Notes: generated from the sequence alone by a model not told the origin. 64,000 nt of DNA from Stercorarius parasiticus (GCA_013396915.1 VWZL01002202.1:310001-374000), one strand, 5' to 3'. Positions 47,123 to 60,992 are shown, counted from the first letter of the stretch. A program made the numbers and translations.

Positions 47123-47509
47123 TTTTGCAGGGATCTGTTCTTGGTGCCTGCTTCTTCCTACACGCACTGCAACTTAAAAGGATGGATACATCCCTGTCAC
47201 CTGCATTAATGGAAGAGCAACACCCCTTTACCTCCTACACTTGCATATTTTGGATTATCAGTGTCACACACCCTCTGTTCAAATTTGGCAGTGATGCTAA
47301 GGTGGACACTTAAAGTGGACTCAGACAATATCCACTACCCCAAACTTGTACCTGCTGCTTGAAAAAGATCTTTTGTCTACCCTAACCCCTATTTACACTT
47401 TCGTGCTGGAGGTTCCCGGTGGTTTTCTTTGTGAAGCTGGAGATTATTTTACGGCCAGAAGATGTCAGTGTTGCTCCCACATGGCCCCATCACTTAGTGT
47501 TCCCCACTC

Positions 47510-47660
47510 AGATCTGAAATAACTTTCTGACTCAGCCTTAATTTCTTTTAATTTTAGCTCTGAATGACAAATTGTGCTGCCTTGTGACTGAGCGTTAATT
47601 TGTATTTTAGTAAATAACATTAGCTCTGGATATCATTATTATTTTTGCTGTGCTCAAAAG
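47510..47660. other. Candidate conserved noncoding block
   Basis: This is AT-rich, non-repetitive sequence with TTAATTTCTTTTAATTTTAG, GCGTTAATTTG and GTAAATAACATTAG words clustered within 150 bp, resembling homeodomain-rich noncoding elements. Conservation cannot be tested here. Confidence 0.2.
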
Positions 47661-50162
47661 CCCGGTGTCAAAACAGTAAAACAAGTGCCAGGAGCCAGGA
47701 ATTTGGGACTGACACTATATAAGATCTCCCCAAGCTATTTGCTGGAGAAAACCCATCATCCAGGAAACTCAAAGCACTGGTTCCAGCAAAGCTTTCTTAC
47801 ACTCACCCCTAAAAAGTGCAGAAATTACAGCCAGCCTCAGCATTAGGTACATGGGTTACTCCATCATGGGAACATGGGAAAAGACAGACAGATCTCAGCA
47901 TTTTCTGATGGTGAGGCAGGAAAAGCACAGATGCAGCTTAAATATCTGCTGAAGGTCAACTCAAGTCTTAGGGCTGGAGTACTTGCTGGCTGTCAATATG
48001 TGCTGAAGGAGGCATTGAATAAGGACAGTAAGCAGGACTGACATCTCTGGGCTGGAAAGACCTGGGGCCTTGATGGAAATGAATGGCATTTGCAGTTTAA
48101 TGAGCAGCCACTGGTGTCATAGCCTGTGGTTTTGAACAGAGCAATAACACTGGGATTAGGTTTTATAGAGGTTGTTTTTGATTAAAGATGTTTATTCTTT
48201 CTGGGCCAGTGGTGAGCTTTATAGGTTGGTGCTAAGCTGCTTGAGTCACCACATCTAATCACAGCAGAAACACCAACCCCTGAGTGTTTAGCCAGGAGCT
48301 TTCAAACATCTCAATGGTGATGGGGACAATCCCCCTTTGCATTGCAGGTAGCATCTCTGTTCATGGCTTTGAGCCTTTCCCCTTTCTCGCACTGCCCCCA
48401 GCCCACCATCCTGGACCTACAGGCACCATATGATTCTTTAGGTAATGTGGACCAGCGGTGGCTTTCCAAGCCCGGCATCAATTCCTCTCCTCAATCTCAG
48501 GTCTTGGCAATAGTGGATGGGTCTGTTTTCCTGCCCAGACTCCCCAGCTCTCCATCCAGCCCTGGGACCAGCCTCTGCCCCGAGCCCTGTGCTCTCTGCA
48601 ATGCCATCTCTGGCTCTCAGCCCTGAGACGTTGTGTTGTCCCTGCTTGACCCTGCCATGGCTCAGTGTGAGCATTTGGGGCCAAGACAGGTGAAGAACTT
48701 CATTAAGCATGTAATCCTGCTCATTCCCTTGTCAGGCAGAGGTTTCATGCCTCAGTTTCCCCACTGGAGAAAGGGGCTAATTGCCATAAACTCTTTCAGT
48801 AGTGCTGCTGTGAATGCTGTTTGCAGCGTGCACTGGGTTCTCGGAGGAGCTGCAGCTTTATGTAGCATTTTTTAACTTTAAGAGAGAGAAAAAGAACACA
48901 AAAAGCTATGGTAACAAAGCAAATAAAAGAAGGGTCTATTTAGAAATGAGACTGGTAATTACTGCTTGAGCCAGGCTACTTAAGAGATTGGTGCTTGCTT
49001 AAACAGCCTGATGGTTGTTAAAATAATAACTTACATCTAGTGTTTAGCGGTTCATTGCACGATGCAGTTTCTGTACTACATTCTTTGTCTTTTGCATCCA
49101 GATAAAAAATACAAATTGAAAAGAAAAAAAAGCTATGAATTCTCTGAATTTCAACTTTGGCTGTTTTTCACCCACTAGAACCTTGTGTACATCTGAAGAC
49201 AAGGGGCTCATTACCATCCTCATTACCATGCAAATAAGCGTGCCCCTTGGAAGAGACGTGTACTGAGTGCATCCATAGTTTCCTCATTTGATCACACTGG
49301 GATGAACAGAACTAGTCAGGGAGTTCCCAGAACAGATCTTTGGCTGGTAACTTTGTACATGCTGGAGCGTCAGACTCTCTTGATAGGCACTGGGAGGCTG
49401 CATGTAAGGAAGAGTTGCGGGGTCTTATTTAGGGAATGAGTAAAGAATGGAAGAAATTAGCTCTTGCTTTCATACATTTTGAGAGAGGGAGGGTTTTTGG
49501 ACTGGTCGTTGTAACAGTTACTATATAGGAGCATAGATATCGTTAAGATGCGTGGAAGACAGTACTGGGTAATGGACACTTGAAGAGATCAGGGAACACA
49601 GTCAGATGTGTGCAAGGTCCAGAGACAGAAAATGGGAGTAAAATATCAGGCACAGCAACACAGAGTGATGCACCAGCGCTTTAGCCTGATATCTCAGTGT
49701 AAGAGCAATTTTTGATGATCTGGCCCCAAAAGAATCAAAGCCAGAACAGGGCAATATCAAAGAAAAAGAAGCCCAAGTATTGTAGGACCTGTGTCACAGT
49801 ACAAGTTTGTAAAACCCGGTCTTGTTTCAAAGAGGAGCTCCTTCTACTCAAAATCAGCCCTTTGGACAACTCTCTTGGGCATCCAGGTCAACACTTTATG
49901 GCAAAGCTTTGTGTACTTTCCAAAGGAGGAGGTGCTGACATCTCCCTTGGGGACATCCACCCATGGCGTCGTCTTGGTGTGGTGAGCACTGACACTATGT
50001 GTGCTGGGGTCCAGCAACCTCCTGCCACGCTGGAGCATCTGGGACCCCAGAGCCCTCACAGGGAGAGGACAATGGAGACTGGCTTGCCCTTGCTGTGCTT
50101 GAACAGGACTGCTGCTTTTGGGGGTAGTGCTCCCAGCAGGGAAGTCTCCATACAACCTAACC

Positions 50163-50395
50163 AAATCATAGAATCATAGAACCATGGAATTATAGAATGA
50201 TTTGGGTTGGAAGGGACCTTAAAGATCATCTAGTTCTAACCTCCCCTGCCATGGGCAGGGACACCTTCCACTAGACCAGGTTGCTCAAAGCCCCATCCAA
50301 CCCAGCCTTGAACACTTCCAGGGCTGGGGTATCCACTACTTCTCTGGGCAACCTCTTCCACCCTTACTGTCTGACCACCCTCAGAGTAAGGGTGA
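50163..50395 (-). mobile_element. CR1 3' fragment, antisense
   Basis: The + strand starts with octamer repeats in reverse (AATCATAGAATCATAGAACC) and continues TTTGGGTTGGAAGGGACCTT, AAAGATCATCTAGTTCTAAC, CTCAAAGCCCCATCCAACCC and TCTCTGGGCAACCTCTTCCA, the reverse complement of the CR1 3' end. It is truncated near 50395 and relatively well preserved. Confidence 0.95.
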
Positions 50396-51031
50396 GAAAG
50401 TAAAAGACTACCTCCACATGTGAAACACAGAGACAGCCTGGGGAGTAGGGACAGACCTCTGAGGTGCCCCTTCTCTACCCTGCCTGCCTGCCCAGTGACA
50501 CTCGCTCTCCTGGTGGATGGAGGATCCTGGTTGTATCTCAGTGGAGCATGCTCCCAGGTAGGGTGGGATGCAAAGCCTTGTCCTTCATATTTCCCACTGC
50601 CCTGTTGAGAATGCTCCATGTTGGCTTATGGAGATCATGCTGAGGACTTTGTCTTTTCCTAATAAATAAAAATTTTATAATAATACTGCTGGGGGCTTGA
50701 AAGTCTGTTTGTGGCCTTTATACCTTTTGTCATTTTATAAAAGGTCATTCCACATCTTGCAAAGTCTGAATTCCAGTGATAGAGTTACATCTGAGCAAGG
50801 GCTGCAGATCCTATTGTAACTCTAGATAATTATCTTCAGGATCATTAAGAAATTAAGAAAGCTGCAGCTGAACTCAGGGAAAGCCTGCTGGCACCGTGCA
50901 AAATGACTGGACTCACAGACTAAACATGATCTGAAGACTGAATTTCATTTTTTTGGTGGTGCAAAAGTTGAGCCAATAAAGTATGTGCTCTGAAGTGAAA
51001 GCAAAAAAGTAATCGATTTGCTGTTCTTACA

Positions 51032-51054
51032 GTGTGTGTGTATGTGTGTGTGTG
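51032..51054. repeat. (GT)n microsatellite
   Basis: GTGTGTGTGTATGTGTGTGTGTG is a TG run with one interruption. A second short TG run follows near 51081. Confidence 0.95.
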
Positions 51055-54000
51055 CAGGACATGCATATCTGTTTGTATGCTGTGTGTGTGCTTACACAGT
51101 TTTTTTCATAGTTTATGTCACCCTGCTCATATCTGGGGAAAAGCCAGCCATGCACAAATCTGAAGCCATTGGCATGCTCCCCAACACTATGACACCCTGT
51201 GTTGGGTGGCTAGTGGGTGCAATCTCCCCTCCACATATCCAAACACATATTCCATGTTTTTTAGGTTTTTTTGGGCTAGCACAATCTCATGATTTTTCCT
51301 TGTCTGCAATTCTCCACCCTGCCCTCCCCATGACTCACTTGAAGGTGATATCACTGGATTGTTTGGAGAGTTGCTGGTCCCAGTGTTCAGCGCTCAAAAA
51401 AATAAAGCAAAACATGAAAAAAGACAAATGCACAAATGAAAATGGACCCAGTCCAATCTAAATTCTGGCCCCAGCTCCCAGTACGCAGCCAGAATCTGTG
51501 AGCAGTTGGCAAGGGCATCTTTGTTTTAAAAGGGCCCTGCTTTACAGCATGTCCTGAATAGTCCATGGCACAAAAATGCTGCAGACGTGATAGCAGGTGG
51601 GAAAAACAAAGTGCCAAATTCATGCCCCAGCGCTGTCCCACCATGAATGAGAAATGCGAGGACCAGTGGGATTGCTCACACTGACAAGGAGCCTCACTGT
51701 TCCTTGGTGTGGGCTTTGTATGAGGAATGACCCTGGGCAAAAATAGCTTATGGAGAGTTGGACCTTGCAGGTGTTGCTGGAATGCCATGGAGAAGGTAAA
51801 CAGGGAGACATCATTCACTGCCTTTTCTACAAACGTCATCACAGGAGATGGAGGTTACGTCACAGGTGGTAGGTTAAAAGCAAAGAAGAGGAGACGGTTC
51901 ATCTCATGGCATGTTGCTCAGCTGTGGATGACCCTGCAGCAGGAGGAGGCTGTGGATGCTAAAAAATGATTGGTCAAACTCACAGAAAAGAAAAAAATGT
52001 ACCAAGGTGCTAACCACTCTGTTCTTGAGTTAGGAAGCTCCAGAAATCCATATATAGGATTAGGCCTGTGGTGGGGACAGATGTCCCATCACCCGAGCTT
52101 CTCATGAATGTGGCCTCAAAGGTCAGGAGGGGGTCTGAGGACTCCCTCAGGATGTATCAGAGCAGCAAGTCAAAAGAATTGCAGCTGGTATAGGAAAAAC
52201 CCTGACATAGGATGTACCGTAGCTGCCGAAGCTCATTGCGGGCTCTCCTGGCCAAAGAAAGAGTCAGTCGCTTCCTTCTTTTTTTCTGGCTCTCACAGAG
52301 TAAATTAATCAAATCTCGTCCAAAGTAATCATGAGCTGTCACTTTCTATTCATTACCCAGCTTGCATCTCTCCTTGCCAGCTCCTTCCCAGGCCCCCATG
52401 ATGGATAACCTCCTTGATGCAGCTGCCAAACTATGGGAGAACGGGCTGGAAATCAGCAAGGATTTCTGCCTTTGTGTGGGACTGGGAGTATGAGCTTCCA
52501 ACCAGTCTTTCCTGACCTCCTCCATCTGCTACCAACCACCTCCACTGGGCATCTGAAAGAATATCAGGGTCTCTACAGGGTTAACACCTCTTTGCAGTTG
52601 GTGGCATGTGTTGGAGTGCTGAGGGAGTTCACTGCCCTCCTAGGATGGATCCAAGAGCTGCTTGGCGTAGGGAGGAGGACAGCGTGTTCGCAGTGACTCC
52701 AATGTTTTCCCTGGGGGACGATGGCGTTGGGATATCGGGTGGAATTCCTCAGGCCTGTGAGCCTTCCAGCCGACCCCATAAACAATGTCGCAAATAAGCG
52801 ACAGCTTCTGTCACGCCAATGAAAGCCCCGATGATCTGCCTGTGTGCCTCTCTGCGCATAGGCATGCCTGCTCGCTCCAGCTTCTGCACCCTGATCTAGC
52901 CATGAAGAAAAGCAGGGAGAAGCCCCTGGCCATGCCAAATCCCATGGTGGGGTGTGTGTATCTGGCATGCGGGGTCCCCATGGGGAGGGAGTGCAGTCTG
53001 TGATGTGGTGGGGCTCAGGGAAGCATGGTTTAGTCTGGGGGTGGTGGGTCAGTTGCAAAGGCAGGAGAGACTAGCCTGGGGGGGGTCAAGGGCTATGAAA
53101 AACACCAACACTCTCAAGCAGGATCTCCAAGTTGAGGTCTGAGTGTAGTTTGCCTGTCAGCAAGAGAAGGATAATGCAGCAGAGCCTTGTTCTGATCATT
53201 TATTGGTCTAATTCATGGTCCTCAAGCTTGCCCCCTAATCTCTAGGCAGTATGGTCCTAGTGATGTCTCCAAAAGCTTCCCTCTAAGTTGCAGCACATTA
53301 CTAGGACTTTAACTGAAATTGCCCTTCATTCCCCTCAAAGCTCACATTGGAGCTTTTCTCAAAGCAATCCCGTGAATCTGGACCACTGATAGGAGTCACT
53401 GCCATGAGGATGTTTCCGAGGCATCATATTTCCTTAAAATTGTGCGTCTGTTTTGTGAATCACCTAACTGAATTTAGGTATCTGAGCAGGTCCCTGGGCT
53501 CCTCTTACAGTCAATGGTTTAGTCGGTAGACTGTGGTGAGAATGGATCACCCATCTCATCCTAAGTGTAAGCCTTTACTGGGCAGGTAGATCACAGTAAG
53601 TCTCAGATGACTGGACCCAGACTCCTGGCCCGGGGGCAACCACATCATGACCACCCAAGGTTACTCCTGATGGATTTCACTCTTAATGTCATTGGCATCT
53701 GGTGGTCTCCTCCTCTCTTAGGAGGAGTTGCCAAAACTTCCCATGCATCGGTTTCTCTCCTATGCAGGATAGGACTTTTGTCACTGGAAGAATTTCACCA
53801 GTGAGCCTCCCATAGTGGTGAAGGGTGACACAGTGAAGAATCACACAGGTGCATCTACACTGTTACCTAACAGAAAGCTAACAAGTAATTCCAAGTCTTG
53901 TATTGTGCACAGCGCTAATTTGTTTAGCATGGTCCAGCTAGACCTCTCCAGATAAATTTGGTCCAGGAAGGAGTTCACTTGAGATACCATTCCCAAAAGG

Positions 54001-54325
54001 CTGTAAGGACTTGACTGTGCAGTCCTCCAGCAGGCTCTGCATCCTTAATTACCTCTATATGCCCTCATACCATATCACTGGGCATGCAATGCAAAGTATG
54101 TGTTTCAGACTGAAGATCCACTTTGGTGGGCTGCCACACAACACCCCCTGGTCTTCCAGAGATTCACAACTCCACAAGACAGTAATTGTGTTGTAGGACC
54201 ACTGGGGCACTGCATGGGGCCCAAGGGAGGCTTTGTGACGGGTGCAATAAAGTACTTAGTCTACTCTACAGCCCTTGATCTGGGGTCTTGTGACCATAAA
54301 CTGTGGGGTTCTTTTTCCTACCGTG

Positions 54326-54344
54326 TTTTTTTTTTTTTTTTTTT
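54326..54344 (+). repeat. T19 homopolymer
   Basis: Nineteen uninterrupted T are followed by AGCAG. No transposon with a poly-A tail is evident on the other strand. Confidence 0.95.
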
Positions 54345-54624
54345 AGCAGAGTAGTTGACCTCTAATAGTTAGTTTGGTTCCTCAGCAATTTGTAGTAAAA
54401 CTTGTCATTTGCTGGATACCACTGGGAATATGCTTATGTGATACTATTCTAGACAGGTGAGGAGGCCCAAAGAAGGTTCAATATGCCAGGTTTCTTGGGA
54501 GGGCACTGACCTTTCGTTTGGGGACACACAGATGAAAGCAGCAGCAAATCCCCAGAAGCTCATTACATTCATTGCATTTTCTTTCCAAGGACCTGGATAT
54601 CCCATGCTAGCACATGTACAAAGC

Positions 54625-54852
54625 TTCACTGCCCTGAACTGAATGTAAGAATTTTTCACAATGAGAGCAATCAGCCATTGAAATAATCTCCCCAGGGAAG
54701 TGACAGATTCCCCATCATTGGTCACTTTTAAGATTCAGCTGGACAAAGTAAGGGACATCTTGTCTAGACTCTGCTTTTACCAAGAAAGGTTGGATCAGAT
54801 GATCCTTGAGATACCTTCCAACCTGGTATTCTATAATTCTGTGATTCTTTGA
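54625..54852 (+). mobile_element. Diverged CR1 3' fragment, sense
   Basis: AAGAATTTTTCACAATGAGA, GCAATCAGCCATTGAAATAA, TCTCCCCAGGGAAGTGACAG, ATTCCCCATCATTGGTCACT, AAGATTCAGCTGGACAAAGT, GATCAGATGATCCTTGAGAT and ACCTTCCAACCTGGTATTCT end with ATTCTGTGATTCTTTGAG. This is the CR1 3' UTR order including the terminal repeats. Confidence 0.9.
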
Positions 54853-57094
54853 GTTTTTCCCTGCTTCTTGATTTTTAACAGGAGCTCTGTGGACCTTTTT
54901 CCAAGCCTCAGGTCTTTTTTTCATCTGACTTCCAGTACAGACTCTCTTAAAGGTAATATTTTTGCAGCGTTTCTTATGCTTGAGAAAGATAAATGTGTAC
55001 CCAACTGCCTATTCCTTTACTATTCACAGATAATAGCCTGACTCCAGCCTCAAAGGGGACTTAAAAACAAATCTTAAAATCCTGAGCCTCAGCAAAAGGA
55101 CAAAAAAAGTCTAGAAGATTGCCCAATCTGGCAAATCCAAAGGCAGGTATCAGGAAGGTTCTTATTTGCCAGACGCAAATGAAGAAAAAAAATATAAAAA
55201 TGTCTCCTGAGAGAAGGAAAAGTCAGGGTAACTGAGTTGCATGTCAAGAGCTCTTGTCTTGCTGTCTGAGCAGGAAGAGGTCTGGAATCCACGTGCTGAC
55301 GTTAGAGTGAGGGCGGCAGAGACCACAGCAAAAGTCTTGCCTGGATAGTTCAGCAGAGGAAACGCGCTTGGGGCAGTTTTGAAAAGAAAATTTCCATCTG
55401 GGTGAGGATCTGAATGAACACAATGGCCTTGCGGGGTTGCTAGGTTCCCTCCAGGGCAATGCAAAAATCAGCGTGTCATTCAGAGAGGAGCACTCCTGTG
55501 GCTCTCCATTCTGCAAATGCAGGAGTGTCCTGAGAATGAAGGTCTTGCTGCATCTGCACCTGGGAGTCTCTTCTCTGCACGATGGCATCTCGGGCACACT
55601 TCTGAGTAACACAGCCAGTATGACCAGCCCTCAGGCAAGGGGAGCATTTACGGACAAGCTGACTAGCTGCCATCTGCAGCAGGAGTAAGCCATAGGTAGA
55701 GTGTCTCACGGGCAAAAATCCAACCATAGGCATAGGTTGCAAATAATAAGAAAAGATTATGCTTATTTAAGTCTTATGTGAGCTTAACAGCGTCTCAAAC
55801 AGTATGATGGCAAACCATGAAAGTTCTTGGCCTTGGATAACTTTGTCCTTAACTCCTGGCTTGCACAATGCTCTCTTTTGGTGGACCGTAACTCTTTGCA
55901 GTAGGAGGCTATGTCCTTAGTTTCTTAATGTTTGCATTGCTGTTTCACTGGTGTGACTTTGTTGGTTAAACATAGGAGGCTAGAGCCATTTTAGACACCC
56001 CAATGTATCTTGATCTACTGCTAATGTTTCAAAAGGGTGTGGGTCCTCTGTAAATTGTCTCATGTCAGCCAGATCTGTGCAGGTGCTTCAGAGACCTTGG
56101 GGTGGTTCAGATGGCACTAGAGACCGGTGTTTAGGCTACTGAATTGAGCCCTGGATGTCTGGCTTTTAATCTAGCACAAATCCAGCTCAGCAAAATTAAT
56201 CTCATACGACTGGTGATAAACTACCTTGGCCTTTGACCTATCCATCTCCCAAGCAAACCTGTGCTATGCCAAGTCAGTGTCAGGGCCACAAAGACCTTTT
56301 ATGCACAGAGAAGCAAGGGAGATCGGCTACTACTAACTCCTTGTTTTGGAGTCTTGTGGTAGTTGGTTTGGGAGCGCAGTAGGTCACTCCCATGACAACC
56401 AGAAGTCTTCTTCTTCTCACTCTGTGACATGAAGAGTTGCCTCAAGTGATCCTTTTTTAGGAGACACAAGCAGAAGCTACCCAGCAACACAGGACTTCTC
56501 TATCACCAGTGACTGCTGCAGGTTTTTGTTGCCTTCATGATGGGCTGCAGGATTAGTCAGGAAAGTAAATTCTCACATGGGATTTCTCAGGAGTGGAGGC
56601 AAAATTCAACGTGGGGTTGGTTAGGAATATAGCCTTCGCATTCTTGTCTGTCCAAAGCCCCCTGTAAAAGGAGGTATATGGGTTATGGGGAAATTTCTGC
56701 TTCTTTAAGGTCCCAACCAGCTTCCATTGGCAAGAAAGAGAGGTGCCAAAAAGGACTCTGGAGGGTCAGCTGAAGATTCTCCACAATAATCTACTTGAGA
56801 AAACCCTAGGTATTATGATGAGAGAAGCAATGACAAACTTCCCAGAAAGGTGGGTAAGTTAGTAGAAACATTGCTGTGATTTATTCCTGTCACAACTCCT
56901 TTGACACATATATTTCATGGGATGTCATCAAAGCTTTTTTTGCAAGAAAATAGCAAAAATGTTTCTTCAGCCCTTGCCACAAAGAGGTCTCTGCTTCTAT
57001 ATCTATAAATAGTGAATGGACATAGCACAGGGCTTTAGACTTCTCCAACTGTTCTGAACTAAAAACTGTTAATACTCATCATTTTTCACAGACT

Positions 57095-57190
57095 GGTTGG
57101 CTCCCTTAACCTCTGGTTTTCCATGAGCCATTTACCAAGCCTTCATGGATCATCCATATCTGCAGACCACAGTTTGGGAACCACTGTTCT
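57095..57190. mobile_element. Possible hAT (Charlie-like) terminus
   Basis: TGCAGACCACAGTTTGGGAA followed by CCACTG (57161-57186) is, in reverse complement, CAGTGGTTCCCAAACTGTGG, the classic terminal inverted repeat of Charlie-type hAT elements. The opposite terminus is not clear and only about 90 bp is plausibly derived from the element. Confidence 0.45.
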
Positions 57191-58104
57191 AGACTACTGG
57201 TTCTTGCATTTATTGGCAGACACAATGGCACTTTGCGGTGAACACTACAACTGGCTGCTTCTGTGCAACTTCTTTTAATAGCTTCCTTAAACTTCCCATT
57301 GCAAGTGACTGATGTTCCTCTGTGGCTATTGCAAACAGAAGCCTGGCTTCAACACACCTCCAGAATAAAATGTCCTTTTCTATCAAGCTGTCTCCTCCAC
57401 TCTGGTCAGAAACATTGAGAACATGTATTTTTTTCCAACTAAAGAGTGAGCTTGGGAAACCCTGTAGAAAAAGAGTGGAGGGGAATGATTCTCAAGCAAG
57501 TCATCCAAGTCTTGGAAAAACCACTGTGTTTGCTGGGTTGGACCCAAGACTACTCTTTGTTTTTCCAACTCAGAAGTTCTTTTCTCTGCATTTGGTTTTC
57601 TAAGAATGTGAACTCACCCGCCCCATCCTGTTTACAAGCTCGTAAATATGTAGATCAGATTTGGCTATGGGGTAGGCCTTGGAGGGGCTGAATCCTGCTG
57701 GGAACACATGGCATTTTATGTACAGTGAGGCCAGATCTGAGCTGCACAAAGGAAAAGGGCAATTTTTCATTGGGCCAAACCCAGGAAAAAATTCTCCTCC
57801 AGAACAAAGTGCATGAGTCCTGACTTTAATTTATAGCGCGGGGTCAGCAGAACTCAACTTGGGTGGGTGAGCACCACCAGGACCCAAACAGAGATAAAAC
57901 CATTGATCTAGAAGGATGCTACAGTGGAAGGTTTACTCAAGCCAGTTGCTGGCAAAGCTGGTGGCCCTGAGTCTGGAGAACTTGCTAGTGGCGGGATGCC
58001 AGCATTTGGAAAACACACCATCAAGTAGAGGTGTGGGAGCTTCCTCAGCGCATTTCCACCATGCCAGTCCCAGGGACATTCTGTTTATATCAGAATTGGG
58101 CAGA

Positions 58105-58262
58105 CAGCACGTCACTGGCCGCGGAGCCTGGCACCGCAACGCTCGTAGCCCGTGCCCCCCTCCCTGTGTCGCTGGCTGTGAAGGATGCTGAACAGCATCC
58201 TCCAGAGAGCTGCACCGCCGGACCCTGTGGTGGTGTGACGTCGCGGAGGAAAGGGTGGGGAA
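58105..58262. promoter_or_regulatory. CpG-rich patch with CRE-like TGACGTCG
   Basis: Within 160 bp there are more than ten CpG sites (CACGTC, CCGCGG, ACCGCAACGCTCG, CCCGTG, ACCGCCGG, TGACGTCGCGG). The rest of the intron is CpG-poor. TGACGTCG at 58236-58243 is a one-mismatch cAMP response element. The patch may be an enhancer or alternative promoter inside the ADRA1D intron. Function is inferred. Confidence 0.3.
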
Positions 58263-58479
58263 GAAAGGATGGGGGAGTTTGATATTTTCAGCTCTGATGA
58301 AAAATCGGGACTGGCTTTGCAAGGTCAGGAGGGATTATTCAAGACCAGCCAGCTAACTTCTTGTTTCTTTTCAGGCTTGGAGGGGAAAATCCTCCAACGC
58401 CTGCCCTGTTTCCGCAGGCAGCTCCAAGGCACGGCCCTTCTGGCTTTAGCAGAGTTTCTCATCGCTCGCCTTTTCTTTC

Positions 58480-58503
58480 TTTTTTTTTTTTTTTGTTTTT
58501 TTT
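58480..58503 (+). repeat. T-rich homopolymer (T15 G T8)
   Basis: A poly-T run interrupted by one G, within a CTTTTCTTTC pyrimidine stretch from about 58470. Confidence 0.9.
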
Positions 58504-60992
58504 CATTAAGAGGGAAACTTAAAAAAAAAAGTAAATCATATTTCCTTCTTCTCCCCCAGCCCGGAATTATTCAGGGGAGATAGCAAAGAGTTGCTCTGTC
58601 TCTCCCCATCCCTGAAAACCAGCTTTCAGCTGATACCAAGCTCTAAAAACATCGCACTTCAAAAGGACACATTTTCCCCCTCTCAGAAAACAATGGGTTA
58701 GTGTAACGGGGCTCCAAAAATATAACAAGAATGGTGAGATAACAACATCCTCATCGCTCCCGACAGTTCCCAAAGCCCTTAACTTGAAGGGATAAAGTCT
58801 CCTGTTTAATGCTTCATCGGTCGCCTGCAAAGGATCCTTCTTACTTGGTCCTTTCTCCTGTCCTCTACAGGGGAAGGTCATGTCATCCATCTGATGTGAC
58901 CAGCTGTACATCTCTTATCTGGTTATTTGGCAGTGATGCACTTAAGCCATATCTCTGCGGGTACAGCAAACAAAGGACAGGGTAAGGGACTGGATTTTGA
59001 CTGAGGGGCACCCAGGCTTCTAGCATGGACCCTGGCATTACTTTGGCATGGACATGGTGCATTGGGTAGCAGAGCCAAGGTATGTACCAGCATGTGCATC
59101 CCTGTTTGGGAGGATTTAGTTGTGGCAATGCCAGGCACATGGCTAGCAAATTGACCCCAATGCCTTTTATTTGCTAGCATCGATGTGATGCGGGGACCAC
59201 ACTTTGTGCTAGGTGCTATACAAACACAGACTGTTGGGAAAACCAGTCCCCGAAGGAGGCCTTTGCTACCTGACACTGAGCAGAGGTTTCCTGCATGCCC
59301 ACAGCACACAGAAGGTTTGTACCCCAGGATTTGTGATCCAGCAATACGTCTGGCAGTGTGGATGGGAGAGACTGCATGGGTTGCACCATGTCAGGGGAGG
59401 AGAGAGCTTGCGATGCCCAGACTAGAGCAGTCTCCAGCAGTGCCGGTGGTGTGATATAACCATGCACAATGGTGTCAGGACCTGTCAGTGGGAAGGGGTG
59501 ACAAGCCCAGAAAAGCCAAACTATTGATATTTTTTATTACCTGAGCATTCCACCTAGATGTCATGGATGAATGGAAAGTAAAATGACACAAGAGGCAAAA
59601 ACTGGCTACCTGGTTGTCTTAGCCACAGAGCTGAGCCTGGGACAAGCACGAAGAAATGGTGGGAAGGACCAAAAGGACCAAGAAATGTAGCAGCAGACCA
59701 ACCATCATATCACGGAGGTTTAGTTTAAGCTTTACAGCCACATGGAGTTTTAAGGAGACATTCCAAGAGAGAGAATGCAAGAAACTTGCTGCATTGCCTG
59801 GTTTAAATGTATGCACAGGGCAATGGGATCTCCGCTGAGAAAAGATGAACATCTCAAAGTGCCTCATTATGGTGATGAGGCTCATTCTCCACTGACATGC
59901 TTCCTGCTCCATCTCTGCCCTATCTCCATTTCTTTTTTAATCTCTGATCCTAAAGGGAAAGGATGGAAATTTGCATTCAATTTTCATGGCAATTTGAGTA
60001 CATCCCATGAGATATCTGCCTGCGTTTTCGTTAGATAAACAAGACTTTTTGCCTCCTGTGCTCTTTACTCACTGCTTGGAAGTAATAGCCATGGGATCTT
60101 GGGTGCACTCCTTGTTTTGATGTGGCCTTGATTCCCAATTAACTTTTGGATATGCTAATTTTGCATATTCACTTCTCATTCCAGGGACATGACCCTAAAT
60201 GGACTTTCCACCTCTCCTTAGGAGAGCGCTGTTTTTGAGGACAGCCCTTGTCAAGACTAGTGTCATCCCAGGTAATTATTATCTCCTGTTCTTCCATCAT
60301 TACCAACTAGCTTCTGACTTGCCAGCTCCCTCTTGGGAGACCTTGATGGGTCCTCATGTCAAGGCAACACAAAAACCACGCCATGTAAAACTTGCTTTGC
60401 TTGTGCGTTTCTACCAACAGTGCTGTCTAAAGGTGAGGCGCCTGGGTGCCCAACAGGGGGCTCCCAGTGGGTCCCCAGGATGTCTCAGTCAGTACATCTG
60501 CAAACAGGTGTTCAGTATTATCTTGTGCAATGAATCGATGGCTGGGTAAAGAGACTCTATGTTTGCTGTGAGACAGGACCCAGCTTCCCTACAAATGCAC
60601 ATTCCCCTATTAATTGCCTCCAAATATTCAAAATGCTGAAAAGAGTAATTTCTCTGGCAGCTGAAACCATCTGTCTCAGACAACACCAGTGATATGCTCC
60701 TTCAAGACTATCAACTTGTTTGTACCTAGAGATACTATTCTTGTAATACTGAGTGAAGCTAAGACATATGACGATCCTTAACATAAATGTTATGACACAG
60801 ATTTAAAGGTAGCTACACATTGAACTCTCATTGAACTCACGGGCATTAAGCATGAAAGCATCTTCTGAACATGAGGGTTCCCAGTATCAAACCCAGTATG
60901 GCATACATTAGCAATACTGTCAGTTCTGGACCAGTATTCGTGCCTGCCCTGAGTAGCACATGGGAACATTTTTGGTGAAATGGTTCTTTAGA

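Noticed and set aside
52573..53058. 161-codon - strand frame in the ADRA1D intron
   Set aside because: No recognisable motif, signal peptide or membrane segment. It would be an unlikely single-exon gene without support.
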